Source of the DNA: Streptomyces microflavus
Lineage (GTDB): Bacteria; Actinomycetota; Actinomycetes; Streptomycetales; Streptomycetaceae
Length of the DNA stretch: 64,000 nt
Direction of reading: 5' to 3'
Assembly: GCF_014650075.1 (NCBI RefSeq)
Contig: NZ_BMUG01000001.1
Span: 448,710-512,709, forward strand
Program-made: the position numbers and the translations under genes
Notes under the pieces: model-generated
Told to the model about the DNA's origin: nothing
The model's input: the letters and a program-made list of their open reading frames with translations, nothing else
The model's database searches: none
In this document: positions 34,005 to 43,457 of the stretch, in pieces
Layout of the letters: each line of letters starts with the position of its first letter
How positions within the stretch are numbered: position 1 is the first letter of the stretch

Positions 34005-36230
34005 ATGGCACCCCCCAACGCCCCCCAGGGATCCGGCGCTCACCCCCGTGACCCGAAGCTGGCCCTGCCGGTCGCGGACGCGGCGGGCTGGGGCCCGCTC
34101 GACGTCCGGGCCGTCGACACGGTCCGGCTGCTGGCCGCCGACGCGGTGCAGAAGGCGGGCCACGGCCACCCCGGCACCGCGATGAGCCTGGCGCCCCTGG
34201 CGTACCTGCTCTTCCAGCAGGTCATGCGCCACGACCCGGCCGACGACCAGTGGCTCGGCCGCGACCGCTTCGTGCTCTCCTGCGGGCACTCCAGCCTCAC
34301 CCTCTACATCCAGCTGTACCTGAGCGGTTACGGCATGGAGCTGTCCGACCTGGAGGCGCTGAGGACGTGGGGCTCCAGCACCCCCGGCCACCCGGAGTAC
34401 CGCCACACCCGGGGCGTCGAGATCACCACCGGGCCGCTCGGGCAGGGGCTCGCCTCCGCCGTCGGCATGGCCATGGCGGCCCGCCGGGAGCGCGGTCTGC
34501 TCGACCCCGACGCACCCGCCGGCACCAGCCCCTTCGACCACCACGTGTACGTCGTCGCCTCCGACGGCGACCTGATGGAAGGCGTGACGTCCGAGGCCAG
34601 TTCACTGGCCGGACATCAGGAGCTCGGCAACCTCGTCGCCTTCTACGACTCCAACCACATCTCCATCGAGGACGACACCGACATCGCCTTCAGCGAGGAC
34701 GTGACCGCCCGCTACGCCGCGTACGGCTGGCACGTCCAGACCGTCGACTTCACCCGCACCGGCGACTACGTGGAGGACGTCGACGCCCTCCTCGCCGCCG
34801 TCGAAGCGGCGAAGAACGAGAGCGGCCGCCCCTCCCTGATCCTGCTGCGCACGATCATCGGCTGGCCCGCGCCCACCAAGCAGAACACCGGCAAGGCCCA
34901 CGGCTCCGCGCTCGGCGACGACGAGGTCGCCGCCACCAAGAAGCTGCTCGGCTTCGACCCGGACGCCGACTTCACCGTCGAGGACGACGTACTCGAGCAC
35001 GCCCGTGCCGTCCGCGAGCGCGGCGCCGAGGCCCACCGCGCCTGGGAGCCCCGCTACCAGGAGTGGCGCTCCGCCCACCCCGAGCGCGCCGCACTCCTCG
35101 ACCGGCTGCTGAAGCAGGAGTTCCCCGACGGCTGGACCGACAGCCTCCCCGTCTTCGACGCCGACCCCAAGGGCATCGCCACCCGCAAGGCCTCCGGCGA
35201 TGTGCTGACCGCGCTGGCGCCGGTGCTGCCCGAGCTGTGGGGCGGCTCGGCCGACCTCGCGGGCAGCAACAACACCACCATGGAGGGCGAGCCGTCCTTC
35301 GTCCCGGCGTCCAAGCAGACCGACGAGTTCCCGGGCAACCCCTACGGCCGTACGCTCCACTTCGGCATCCGCGAGCACGCCATGGGCGCGATCCTCAACG
35401 GCATCGCGCTCCAGAGCCTCACCCGCCCCTACGGCGGTACGTTCCTGATCTTCAGCGACTACATGCGTCCGGCCGTCCGCCTCGCCGCCCTGATGAAGCT
35501 GCCGGTCACCTACGTCTGGACCCACGACTCCATCGGCCTGGGCGAGGACGGACCCACCCACCAGCCCGTCGAGCAACTGGCCGCACTCCGCGCGATCCCC
35601 GGCCTCGACGTCGTACGGCCCGCCGACGCGAACGAGACCTCCGTCTGCTGGCGCACCGTGCTGGAGCACCACGACCGGCCCGCCGGCCTCGCCCTCACCC
35701 GGCAGCCGCTGCCCGTCCTGGAACGGGGAGAGGGTGCGTACGCCCCCGCCTCCGGAGCTGCCCGGGGCGGCTACGTACTCGCCGACAGCCGGGGCGCCAC
35801 CCCGGACGTGATCCTCGTCGGCACCGGGTCGGAGGTCCACATCGCCCTGGCGGCGCGCGAGCTCCTGGCCGCCGAGGGGCACGACGCGCGGGTGGTCTCC
35901 ATGCCCTGCCGCGAGTGGTTCGCCGACCAGCCGTACGCGTACCAGGACGAGGTGCTGCCGCCCGGCGTACGGGCCAGGGTCAGCGTCGAGGCCGCCGTCG
36001 CCCAGGGCTGGCGGGACGTCGTGGGCGACGCGGGCCGCATGGTCAGCCTGGAGCACTTCGGCGCCTCGGCCGACTACCAGCGCCTGTACGAGGAGTTCGG
36101 CATCACACCCCGCGCGGTCGCCGACGCCGCCCTGGCGAGCATCCGCGCGGCAGCCGCCGGCTCCGTCCGGCCCGGCGGCGAGCGCCCCGGCGCCACCCCG
36201 ACCGAGGGCGGCACCGCCGACGCCGGCTGA
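34005..36230 (+). CDS. tkt: Transketolase
   Basis: Transfers two-carbon units between sugar phosphates in the pentose phosphate pathway, using thiamine pyrophosphate. 741 residues. ATG at 34005 follows AGGAGGAC. It shows GHGHPGTAMSLAPLAYLLF, the TPP site VASDGDLMEGVTSEA, THDSIGLGEDGPTHQPVEQL with the catalytic region, and LEHFGASADY near the C-terminus. A tail of about 30 residues rich in Gly and Pro follows the usual end. It is monofunctional-looking and 55 bases before the Dps gene, so the pair may be co-transcribed, linking NADPH supply to oxidative defence. Streptomyces normally has another tkt in its calvin/ppp cluster, so this may be a second copy. Confidence 0.94.
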   Translation: MAPPNAPQGSGAHPRDPKLALPVADAAGWGPLDVRAVDTVRLLAADAVQKAGHGHPGTAMSLAPLAYLLFQQVMRHDPADDQWLGRDRFVLSCGHSSLTLYIQLYLSGYGMELSDLEALRTWGSSTPGHPEYRHTRGVEITTGPLGQGLASAVGMAMAARRERGLLDPDAPAGTSPFDHHVYVVASDGDLMEGVTSEASSLAGHQELGNLVAFYDSNHISIEDDTDIAFSEDVTARYAAYGWHVQTVDFTRTGDYVEDVDALLAAVEAAKNESGRPSLILLRTIIGWPAPTKQNTGKAHGSALGDDEVAATKKLLGFDPDADFTVEDDVLEHARAVRERGAEAHRAWEPRYQEWRSAHPERAALLDRLLKQEFPDGWTDSLPVFDADPKGIATRKASGDVLTALAPVLPELWGGSADLAGSNNTTMEGEPSFVPASKQTDEFPGNPYGRTLHFGIREHAMGAILNGIALQSLTRPYGGTFLIFSDYMRPAVRLAALMKLPVTYVWTHDSIGLGEDGPTHQPVEQLAALRAIPGLDVVRPADANETSVCWRTVLEHHDRPAGLALTRQPLPVLERGEGAYAPASGAARGGYVLADSRGATPDVILVGTGSEVHIALAARELLAAEGHDARVVSMPCREWFADQPYAYQDEVLPPGVRARVSVEAAVAQGWRDVVGDAGRMVSLEHFGASADYQRLYEEFGITPRAVADAALASIRAAAAGSVRPGGERPGATPTEGGTADAG

Positions 36231-36285
36231 ACCCCACCCGACACACCCACCCGTCGACCGTTTCCCGAAAGCGAAGAGGAGCCCC

Positions 36286-36966
36286 ATGTCCCCCGCACGC
36301 ACCCCCCGTTACACCGTCCCCGGCCTCGGCGTCGACGAGGGCCGGCAGGTCATCGACCTCCTGACCCTGCGCCTGCACGCGCTCAACGACCTCGCCCTGA
36401 CCCTCAAGCACATCCACTGGAACGTGGTCGGACCGCACTTCATCGCCGTCCACGAGATGCTCGACCCGCAGACCGCCGCCGTACGGGACATGGCCGACGC
36501 GGCCGCCGAACGCATCTCGGCCCTGGGCGGCGAGCCGCAGGGCACGCCGGGCGTCCTGGTCAAGGAGCGCACCTGGGACGACTACAGCGTCGGCCGCGCC
36601 GACGCCATCGCCCACCTCGGCGCCCTGGACCTCGTCTACACCGGGATCATCGAGGCCCACCGCGAGGCGGTCGAGAAGGCGGGCGAACTCGACCCGGTCA
36701 CCGAGGACCTGCTCATCGAGCACCTCCGCGGCCTGGAGCAGTTCCAGTGGTTCGTGCGCGCGCACCTGGAGAGCAGCTCCGGCACCCTGTCCAACGCCGG
36801 TGCCGACACCGAGGTGGCCGCGGCCGCCGCCGCGTCCCCGAAGCGGGCGACGGCCAAGCGCACCCCGGCGAAGAAGACGGCGCTGCCCGCCCCCGCCAAG
36901 AAGACGGCGGCACCGGCGGCCAAGAAGACCGCCAAGAAGACGGCGAGCAAGCGCACCACACGCTGA
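36286..36966 (+). CDS. dps: Dps-family ferroxidase/DNA-protection protein with Lys-rich tail
   Basis: Dodecameric ferritin-like protein that oxidises and stores iron and shields DNA. 226 residues, longer than the 160-180 of most Dps. ATG at 36286 follows GAAGAGGAG. The ferroxidase helix pair is clear: KHIHWNVVGPHFIAVHEMLD (His, Asp and Glu ligands) and later DLLIEHLRGLEQFQWFVRAH. It is very similar to mycobacterial Dps in the first half. The last about 50 residues are an Ala/Lys-rich extension with AKKTA-type repeats, as in histone H1-like tails, likely to bind DNA. It follows tkt closely. Confidence 0.93.
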   Translation: MSPARTPRYTVPGLGVDEGRQVIDLLTLRLHALNDLALTLKHIHWNVVGPHFIAVHEMLDPQTAAVRDMADAAAERISALGGEPQGTPGVLVKERTWDDYSVGRADAIAHLGALDLVYTGIIEAHREAVEKAGELDPVTEDLLIEHLRGLEQFQWFVRAHLESSSGTLSNAGADTEVAAAAAASPKRATAKRTPAKKTALPAPAKKTAAPAAKKTAKKTASKRTTR

Positions 36967-37002
36967 GGTCAGGAACCACCCGCTGGGAATCAGTCGGCGG
37001 CC

Positions 37003-38064
37003 CTACCGCCGCAGCCCCTCCCGCGCCTGCACCGCGATGTCCGGGAAGTCCGTCACCACCGCGTCCACGCCCTGCCCGTAGTGGAAGGCGTACTCGGTGA
37101 ACGCGTCGCCGAAGTCGTTCGGCGCGGTACCCCGGCGGTGGGCGGCCGGGAGGTACTGGTTCTCCGCGCGGAAGGTGTACGCACCGACCTTCAGGCCCGC
37201 CGCATGCGCATCCGCGAGGAGCGTGTGCGGCGGGACGAGGGAGGACTTGTCCGGGCCGATCCACTGCGCGTACGAGGCGATCTCCCGCAGCCCGGCCGGG
37301 CTCATCATGTCCTTATAGGTCGCCGCGTGACCATAAGGGGAGCCGCTCGTACCCAGCGCCTGCCAGAGGGGCAGGCCGAGACGGGCGGCGGCGATCCGGT
37401 GCAGGCTGGACGGTTCGAAGGACTGGACGACGCACTCCCGGGCGGTCAGCCGGTTGCGGCGGATCACCCGGATCAGCTCCTCCTCCAGCGGCAGCCCGAT
37501 CGAGCGGAAGTACGTCGGGTGCTTGGTCTCCGGGAAGACCGCGATCCGTCGGCCCGACTCCCCGGACAGCCGCCGGGCCAGGTCGATCACCTCCTGGAAG
37601 GTCATCACCCGCCCCCGTCCGTCGAAGACCGTGTTCCGGTTGCGGACCAGCGGCAGCCGCTCCACCGTGCGCAGCGTCCTCAGCTCGCGCAGCGTGAAGT
37701 CCTCGGTGAACCAGCCGGTCACCGCCCTGCCGTCCACCGTCCTCGTGGTGCGGCGGTCCGCGAACTCCGGCCGCCCGGCGACATCCGTCGTCCCGCCGAT
37801 CTCGTTCTCGTGGCGCACGACCAGGACATGGTCCTTCGTCGGTACGAGGTCCGGCTCGATCCAGTCGGCCCCGGCCCGCACCGCGTAGGTGTACGCCTCG
37901 GCGGTGTGCTCGGGGCGCCAGCCCGCCGCCCCGCGGTGGCCGATGACCAGCGGGCCGGAAGCGCGGTGCCGGACCGGGGTGGCCGCGCCGGCCGGGGCGG
38001 TGGCGGCTGCCGTGACGGCCGCGGTGGCCAGGAGGACCGAACGACGCCTCGGTGCAGGGGACAT
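37003..38064 (-). CDS. Secreted glycerophosphodiester phosphodiesterase
   Basis: 353 residues. ATG at 38064 follows GAGGAG. The start PAPRRRSVLLATAAVTAAA has a twin-arginine-like motif (RRRSVLL), so export by Tat is plausible. The mature domain has the GDPD features: VIGHRGAAGWRPEHT with the catalytic His, WIEPDLV and RHENEIGG with metal-binding acids, and VFPETKHPTYF and VQSFEP. It releases glycerol-3-phosphate from glycerophosphodiesters, usually for phosphate scavenging. No PHO-box is evident to me. It is convergent with dps and divergent from the membrane protein gene. Confidence 0.92.
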   Translation of the reverse strand: MSPAPRRRSVLLATAAVTAAATAPAGAATPVRHRASGPLVIGHRGAAGWRPEHTAEAYTYAVRAGADWIEPDLVPTKDHVLVVRHENEIGGTTDVAGRPEFADRRTTRTVDGRAVTGWFTEDFTLRELRTLRTVERLPLVRNRNTVFDGRGRVMTFQEVIDLARRLSGESGRRIAVFPETKHPTYFRSIGLPLEEELIRVIRRNRLTARECVVQSFEPSSLHRIAAARLGLPLWQALGTSGSPYGHAATYKDMMSPAGLREIASYAQWIGPDKSSLVPPHTLLADAHAAGLKVGAYTFRAENQYLPAAHRRGTAPNDFGDAFTEYAFHYGQGVDAVVTDFPDIAVQAREGLRR

Positions 38065-38236
38065 GACAGCTCCTCGGGTGGCGGAGCCTCCACGGAAGCG
38101 AGGGCGGATGACATCCCGGCGTACGGCGTCCGACCCTGCCGTGTCCGGTGGCCCACCTCTTTCCCCCGCCGCGCCGGCGCCCGTACCGGAAGGGCGAACC
38201 CCGGGCCCCGCCCCGTATCCGCACACCGCCGCTGGC

Positions 38237-38242
38237 CATAAT
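38237..38242 (+). promoter_or_regulatory. -10 box of a leaderless transcript (membrane protein)
   Basis: CATAAT, close to TATAAT, is 6 bases before the GTG at 38249. No ribosome binding site is seen. Confidence 0.5.
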
Positions 38243-38248
38243 GCGCTG

Positions 38249-40135
38249 GTGAACAGACCCCCCGTGCCGCTGCCCGCCGAACACATACCCCCCGGCACCG
38301 CCGACTGGCGGACCCCCGACGCCGGGCGCTGGCTCGCCGCCGTGCCCGCCCGGTGGGCGCACCCGCTCTGGGCGGTGCTGGCGCTGGTCGCCACGGCGTT
38401 CTGGTACGTGGACGGGGCTCCCCTCACCCCCTGTACGTCCGCCGAGCCGTGCGGCACCGACTGGTCGGGCCTCGGGATGACGGCCGTGCTGGTGCTGACC
38501 CCGTACTGGGTGTGGCGGCAGCCCCGGCTCGCCCTCGCCGGGCTGGCGGTCGCCCTCGTGGGGTTCGCCGAGGACGGCGGGTTCACCGAGTCGTTCGGCG
38601 AACCGTACGCGCTCGGCTACCCCGTGGCCGCCGCCTTCACCACCGCCGGGATCGTCCACCGGCTGGCTCTCGCCGGCCGGCAGCGGACGCTGGCCCTGGA
38701 GGCGGCCGGGCCGGTCGTCCAGCCGCTGCCCGCCGCCGCGCTGACGTTCCGCCGGGGCCGGTTCTCCTTCGCCCTGGCCGCGCTGCTGCTCGCCGTCGCC
38801 GGGTTCGGCTCCTGGCAGGCCCAGCAGGTCGCCGACGCTTACGAGGAGCGGGCCGCGAGCGCCACACAGCTGTCCGGACGGGTCGCGGCGCTGGAGCAGG
38901 ACGGCGACGCCGACATCCTGAAGGTGGAGGCCGACGAGCGGACCCATCGCTTCGAGACGGCCTTCCCCGAGGACTTCCCCGTGGACAGCCAGGTCGACAT
39001 CGTGGTGGACGGCGACTGGGCGGCGCTGGTCGCGGAGCCGTACGACGCCTTCGGCTGGGAGCTGCTGGTGCTGGCCGGCTCCGTCGCGGCGCTGGCGCTT
39101 TTCGCGAACGGAGTGGACGGACGGACCCGTTCGGTACGGCTGCGGCGCGGGGCCCTGCCGGTGCTGAAGGTGCTGGTGCGTGAGGACCACGAGGACGGCC
39201 GTACCTGGGTGTTCGCGGCCGACGACACCGAGACCCTCCGGCCGATCCTGCACTTCCACTCGTTGCACGCCTACGAGGAGGAGGACGAGCACGAGGGGGC
39301 GGCGGGCGGGGGAGAGGGCGATGACGAAGCGGAAGCCGTCGACCTCACCAAGGTCAGGGCGATCCTCACCGGCGACGACCCGCCCCCGCCGCTGCGCGAG
39401 GCACTCCTGTACGGCGCTCCCTACGCCGGCGCCGAAGTCGCCCTCGCCGCACGCCTCGACGCGGACGAGGCCGAGGTGGTGGTCGAGTGCAGCGTCACCG
39501 CCGTGGAGCCGGCCGCCCCCGGGCTGGTGACGCGCGGACCGAAGCACCGTGAGCGGAACAGCGAGCAGCGGCCCGTCGAGGAGATCGCCGCCTCCATGAC
39601 GCCCGCCACCGGCCTGCGGGTGTGGAAGGCACACGGCTTCTCGCGCGCGGTGGGCCTCGGCCTGCTGGTGGTGCAGGGCGGCGGCATCTGGGCCATGGTC
39701 GACGACGGGCCGTCGTGGCACTGGTTGTGGCTGCCCCTCGCCCTGCCGTGGCTGGTATCGGCCGTGTCGACGGCCCTCACCTGGCGGATCACCGCCGACC
39801 GTGACGGGCTCTGGGTGACCGGGGCATGGCGCGTGCGGCAGCTCCCGTGGGACGCGATCACCGCCGTACGCCACTCCGAGGACGGCATCCGCGTCGGCAC
39901 GGGCAAGGACCACCCCAACGTGGAGCTGTCCCCCACCGGCTGGGCGTGGCTGGAGCGCCGCCTGGGCCGCGAGCCGTACGCGGTGCGCGCCGCCGAGGAG
40001 GTGCGGGCGCTGCTGCTCCGCCCGGAGCTGCGGCCGGCCGAGGAGGCGCCGACGGCACGACAGGGCATGCCGGTCGGGCCGCCCCTGGTGGCCGTTTCGC
40101 TGCTCTGGGGCGCGGCGGTGCTGCTCCTGCTGTGA
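38249..40135 (+). CDS. Multi-pass membrane protein with PH-like C-terminal domain, unknown function
   Basis: 628 residues. GTG at 38249 gives VNRPPVPLPAEHIPPGT. Four hydrophobic segments lie in the first about 150 residues (for example WAVLALVATAFWYVDG), one near 175 (FSFALAALLLAVAGFGSW), and one near 275. An acidic cytoplasmic insert (YEEEDEHEGAAGGGEGDDEAE) is at about 345-365. Two more helices near 470-510 lead into a PH-like domain (ADRDGLWVTGAWRVRQLPWD, then VELSPTGWAWLERRLG), then a last helix. The PH-like part resembles the YdbT / DUF2581 type membrane PH domain. No function is known to me. Confidence 0.8.
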   Translation: MNRPPVPLPAEHIPPGTADWRTPDAGRWLAAVPARWAHPLWAVLALVATAFWYVDGAPLTPCTSAEPCGTDWSGLGMTAVLVLTPYWVWRQPRLALAGLAVALVGFAEDGGFTESFGEPYALGYPVAAAFTTAGIVHRLALAGRQRTLALEAAGPVVQPLPAAALTFRRGRFSFALAALLLAVAGFGSWQAQQVADAYEERAASATQLSGRVAALEQDGDADILKVEADERTHRFETAFPEDFPVDSQVDIVVDGDWAALVAEPYDAFGWELLVLAGSVAALALFANGVDGRTRSVRLRRGALPVLKVLVREDHEDGRTWVFAADDTETLRPILHFHSLHAYEEEDEHEGAAGGGEGDDEAEAVDLTKVRAILTGDDPPPPLREALLYGAPYAGAEVALAARLDADEAEVVVECSVTAVEPAAPGLVTRGPKHRERNSEQRPVEEIAASMTPATGLRVWKAHGFSRAVGLGLLVVQGGGIWAMVDDGPSWHWLWLPLALPWLVSAVSTALTWRITADRDGLWVTGAWRVRQLPWDAITAVRHSEDGIRVGTGKDHPNVELSPTGWAWLERRLGREPYAVRAAEEVRALLLRPELRPAEEAPTARQGMPVGPPLVAVSLLWGAAVLLLL

Positions 40136-40168
40136 GAGGACGGAGCAGGGGGGCCGCCCGGAGGGCGC

Positions 40169-41620
40169 CTACTTCCGCTGCGCGGGGATCCCGGCGGCGC
40201 CGTCGTTCCCCCGACGCCGCTGACGTACGACACCGATGCCGATCAGCACCGCCGTCAGCGCCCCCGTGGCCAGCAGCTGGTCGCGGGTGTCCGGCTGGCG
40301 CAGCATCAGCAGGAAGATGCCCACCATGCCCACCAGGGCGACGATCGTGAGGACCGGGAAGAGCCACATCCGTACGACGAGCTTCTCGGGCTCCTCGCGC
40401 TCGGTGCGCTTGCGCAGGATCAGCTGGGAGACGGCGATGAAGATCCACACCACCAGGATCACCGCGCCGATCATGTTCAGCAGCCACGGGAAGACGTCGT
40501 CCGGCCGCCAGTAGCTGAGCAGCACGCACAGGAAGCCGAACACCGAGGAGAACAGCACCGCGTTGCGCGGCACCCCCGAGGAGATCCGGCCGAGTACGGC
40601 CGGCCCCTGGCCCCGGGCGACCAGGGACCGGGCCATCCGCGAAGCGCCGTAGATGTTGGCGTTCATCGCGGAGAGCAGGGCGATGAGGATGACCACGTTC
40701 ATGATCTGCGCGGCGCCGCCGATGCCGAGGTGGTCGAGCATCGCGTAGAAGGGGCCGACCTCGGCGACCTTCGGGTTGTCCCAGGGGACCAGGGTGACGA
40801 TGACGGCCATCGAGCCGATGTAGAAGACCGCGATGCGCCACATCGCCGTACGGACCGCCTTCGCGACGCCCTGCACCGGGTTCTCGGACTCGGCCGCGGC
40901 GATGGTGACGGTCTCCAGGCCGCCGTACGCGAAGACGGAGGCGAGGAGCCCGATGATGAAGCCGTCCATGCCCTTGGGCAGGAAGCCCCCGTCGCCGGTG
41001 AGGTTGGTCAGGCCGGGCGCGTCCGTGTCGGGCAGCACGCCGAGGATCGCCAGCAGGCCGAGCACCAGGAACAGGGTGATGGCGATGACCTTGAGGGCGG
41101 CGAACCAGAACTCGAACTCGCCGAAGTTCTTCACGGCGGCCAGGTTCGTCCCCAGGAAGATCACCATGAACAGGGCGACCCAGGCCCACTCCGGTGTCCC
41201 GGGCAGCCAGCCGCTGACGATCTGGGCCGCGCCGATGCCCTCCAGGCCGACGGCGACGCAGAGCAGGAACCAGAAGGACCAGCCCGCGGTGAATCCGGCC
41301 CAGGGGCCGATCGCCCGTTCGGCGTGCACGGAGAAGGAGCCGGAGGCCGGGTTGGCGGCGGACATCTCGCCGAGCATGCGCATCACCATCATGACGAGCA
41401 GCCCGGAGATCGCGTACGCGACGACGATCGAGGGCCCGGCGGCGGCGATCCCGGCCCCGGAGCCCACGAAGAGCCCGGCGCCGATCACCCCGCCGAGGGC
41501 GATCATCGAGAGGTGCCGCTGTTTGAGACCGTGGGTGAGCGCGGAGTCGGCCGTCGCCGGCGCGGGAGTCACGGGGGCTGCGGAGTCAGCGGTGGGGGGA
41601 GACGCGGAGGTCCGATCCAT
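40169..41620 (-). CDS. Amino-acid permease (APC superfamily), copy 1
   Basis: 483 residues with about 12 membrane helices. I use ATG at 41620; a GTG at 41686 gives 22 more residues but lacks a ribosome site. The N-terminal cytoplasmic stretch LKQRHLSMIALGGVIGAGLF is the signature of the amino-acid transporter family, followed by VGSGAGIAAAGPSI and the conserved VMRMLGEMSAANPASGSFSV region. It is most like the GABA/lysine/D-serine-alanine-glycine permease groups. It lies directly downstream of copy 2 in the same direction, so the two may be co-transcribed. Confidence 0.9.
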   Translation of the reverse strand: MDRTSASPPTADSAAPVTPAPATADSALTHGLKQRHLSMIALGGVIGAGLFVGSGAGIAAAGPSIVVAYAISGLLVMMVMRMLGEMSAANPASGSFSVHAERAIGPWAGFTAGWSFWFLLCVAVGLEGIGAAQIVSGWLPGTPEWAWVALFMVIFLGTNLAAVKNFGEFEFWFAALKVIAITLFLVLGLLAILGVLPDTDAPGLTNLTGDGGFLPKGMDGFIIGLLASVFAYGGLETVTIAAAESENPVQGVAKAVRTAMWRIAVFYIGSMAVIVTLVPWDNPKVAEVGPFYAMLDHLGIGGAAQIMNVVILIALLSAMNANIYGASRMARSLVARGQGPAVLGRISSGVPRNAVLFSSVFGFLCVLLSYWRPDDVFPWLLNMIGAVILVVWIFIAVSQLILRKRTEREEPEKLVVRMWLFPVLTIVALVGMVGIFLLMLRQPDTRDQLLATGALTAVLIGIGVVRQRRRGNDGAAGIPAQRK

Positions 41621-41740
41621 GGACGAGCTCTGTTCGGTAGGTGAGACGGGGGACGAACCCACAGTCTGGGCATCTCCACCGCTCACACGGAACGGGTGTC
41701 CGCTATACGGGCACGAGGCTCACACAAGGTGCACACGCGC

Positions 41741-43171
41741 CTACCGGTCGGCAGGCGCCGGGTTCCCGCGCTCCCGCCACTGACGTCCCACCGCCACCAG
41801 CAGCACCAGCGCGGTCGCCCCCGCCGACCACAGGACCTGCGGCCGCGCCGCGTCGTCGGTCAGCATCAGCATCAGCACCGCGAACAGCCCGGCCAGCGTC
41901 AGCCAGGTCAGATACGGGAACCACCACATCCGCAGCGCGAGCGCCCCCGGCGCCTCCTGCTCCAGCCGGGCGCGCAGCCGCAGTTGGGAGGCGGCGATCA
42001 GCGCCCAGACGAACAGGAGCACCGCGCCGACCGAGTTGAGCATGTAGAGGAACACGGTGTCCGGCCAGAGCAGGTTGAGCAGTACGGAGACGAACCCGAA
42101 GGCCACCGAGGCCAGGACCGCCCGCCGGGGGACCCCGCCCGCCTTCCCCTGGGAGCCGCCCGACACCTTCAGCAGCGCCCGGGGCGCCTCCCCGCGCTCC
42201 GCGAGCGAGAACACCATCCGCGACGATCCGTACAGATTGGCGTTGAGCGCCGAGAGCAGCGCCACGAACACCACGATGTTCATGATCTGCGCGGCGGACG
42301 GCACCCCGATCGAGTCCAGCACCTTCACATACGGGCTCAGCCCGGCCTGCTGGGCGGTCCACGGCAGCACGGTCACGATGACCAGCATCGAACCGACGTA
42401 GAAGAAGAGGATGCGCACCACCGCGCTGCGCACCGCACGCCCCACCGCGCGCGCCGGGTCGTCCGTCTCGGCGGCGGCGATGGTGACGACCTCCAGTCCG
42501 CCGAAGGCGAAGACCACGGTCAGGACACCGGAGACGACCCCGCCCCAGCCGTTCGGCAGGAAACCCCCCTGCCCGGTCAGGTTGGTCATCCCGACGGGGT
42601 CGGTGTCCGGGAGCCGGCCGAGGACGGCCAGCACCCCGAGCCCCAGGAAGACGACGATCGCGCCGACCTTCAAGGAGGCGAACCAGAACTCGAACTCGCC
42701 GAAGTTCTTCACCGCCGTCAGGTTGGCCGCGGTGAACACCACCATGAACAGCAGCACCCACGCCCACGGTTCGACCGCCGGCGCCCACCCGTGGGCGATC
42801 TGCGCGGCGGCCGTCGCCTCCACGGCGAGGACCACCACCAGCAGGAACCAGTACAGCCAGCCGACGCTGAACCCGGCCCACCGCCCGAGCGCCCGCTCCG
42901 CGTGCACGGAGAAGGAGCCGGAGGCGGGCATCGCGGCGGACATCTCGCCGAGCATCCGCATCACCAGCATCGCGAGGGTCCCCGCGATCAGATACGAGAC
43001 GACGATGGCGGGCCCCGCCACCGCGATCCCGGCGCCCGAGCCGACGAACAGCCCGGCCCCGATCACCCCGCCGAGCCCGAGCATCGTGAGGTGCCGCTGC
43101 TTCAGCCCGTGTTGGAGGGGCTCTGCGGGGGTCGTGGGAGCCCCGGACGGGGTGGGGGGAGCCTCGTGCAT
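41741..43171 (-). CDS. Amino-acid permease (APC superfamily), copy 2
   Basis: 476 residues, clearly a paralogue of the gene at 40169. It has LKQRHLTMLGLGGVIGAGLF at about residues 23-42, then VGSGAGIAVAGPAI and VMRMLGEMSAAMPASGSFSV. Helix content and length are like its neighbour. There is GAGAGT-rich DNA upstream but no strong ribosome site. 120 bases separate it from copy 1. The divergent bioY start is 286 bases away. The substrate is not predictable; the same family transports proline, GABA, phenylalanine and aromatic residues. Confidence 0.9.
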   Translation of the reverse strand: MHEAPPTPSGAPTTPAEPLQHGLKQRHLTMLGLGGVIGAGLFVGSGAGIAVAGPAIVVSYLIAGTLAMLVMRMLGEMSAAMPASGSFSVHAERALGRWAGFSVGWLYWFLLVVVLAVEATAAAQIAHGWAPAVEPWAWVLLFMVVFTAANLTAVKNFGEFEFWFASLKVGAIVVFLGLGVLAVLGRLPDTDPVGMTNLTGQGGFLPNGWGGVVSGVLTVVFAFGGLEVVTIAAAETDDPARAVGRAVRSAVVRILFFYVGSMLVIVTVLPWTAQQAGLSPYVKVLDSIGVPSAAQIMNIVVFVALLSALNANLYGSSRMVFSLAERGEAPRALLKVSGGSQGKAGGVPRRAVLASVAFGFVSVLLNLLWPDTVFLYMLNSVGAVLLFVWALIAASQLRLRARLEQEAPGALALRMWWFPYLTWLTLAGLFAVLMLMLTDDAARPQVLWSAGATALVLLVAVGRQWRERGNPAPADR

Positions 43172-43457
43172 GGTGTGCGGGTCACTCTCGGATCATTTAT
43201 GGGGAACCTACAGTCTGATGCCGCGGTCCCTCTCCCGCCAAAACGGACCACCTACCGCCCCACCTCCGTGACGAGCATCACGCCCAGCGGCGATTGCGAG
43301 GCGACCTTTGTGTGAACCCCACCAACCTGTCAACCGCCGCTTTGTGGGCGGCTGATGGTGATCGGTCGTTCACTGCTGGGCTAACGTCGGCAGCAGTCCC
43401 ACCCCACCTGCCTGGCGGAGCCGTCCCAGCCTGCCTGCCCTCACCCGCGGAGTCCCG

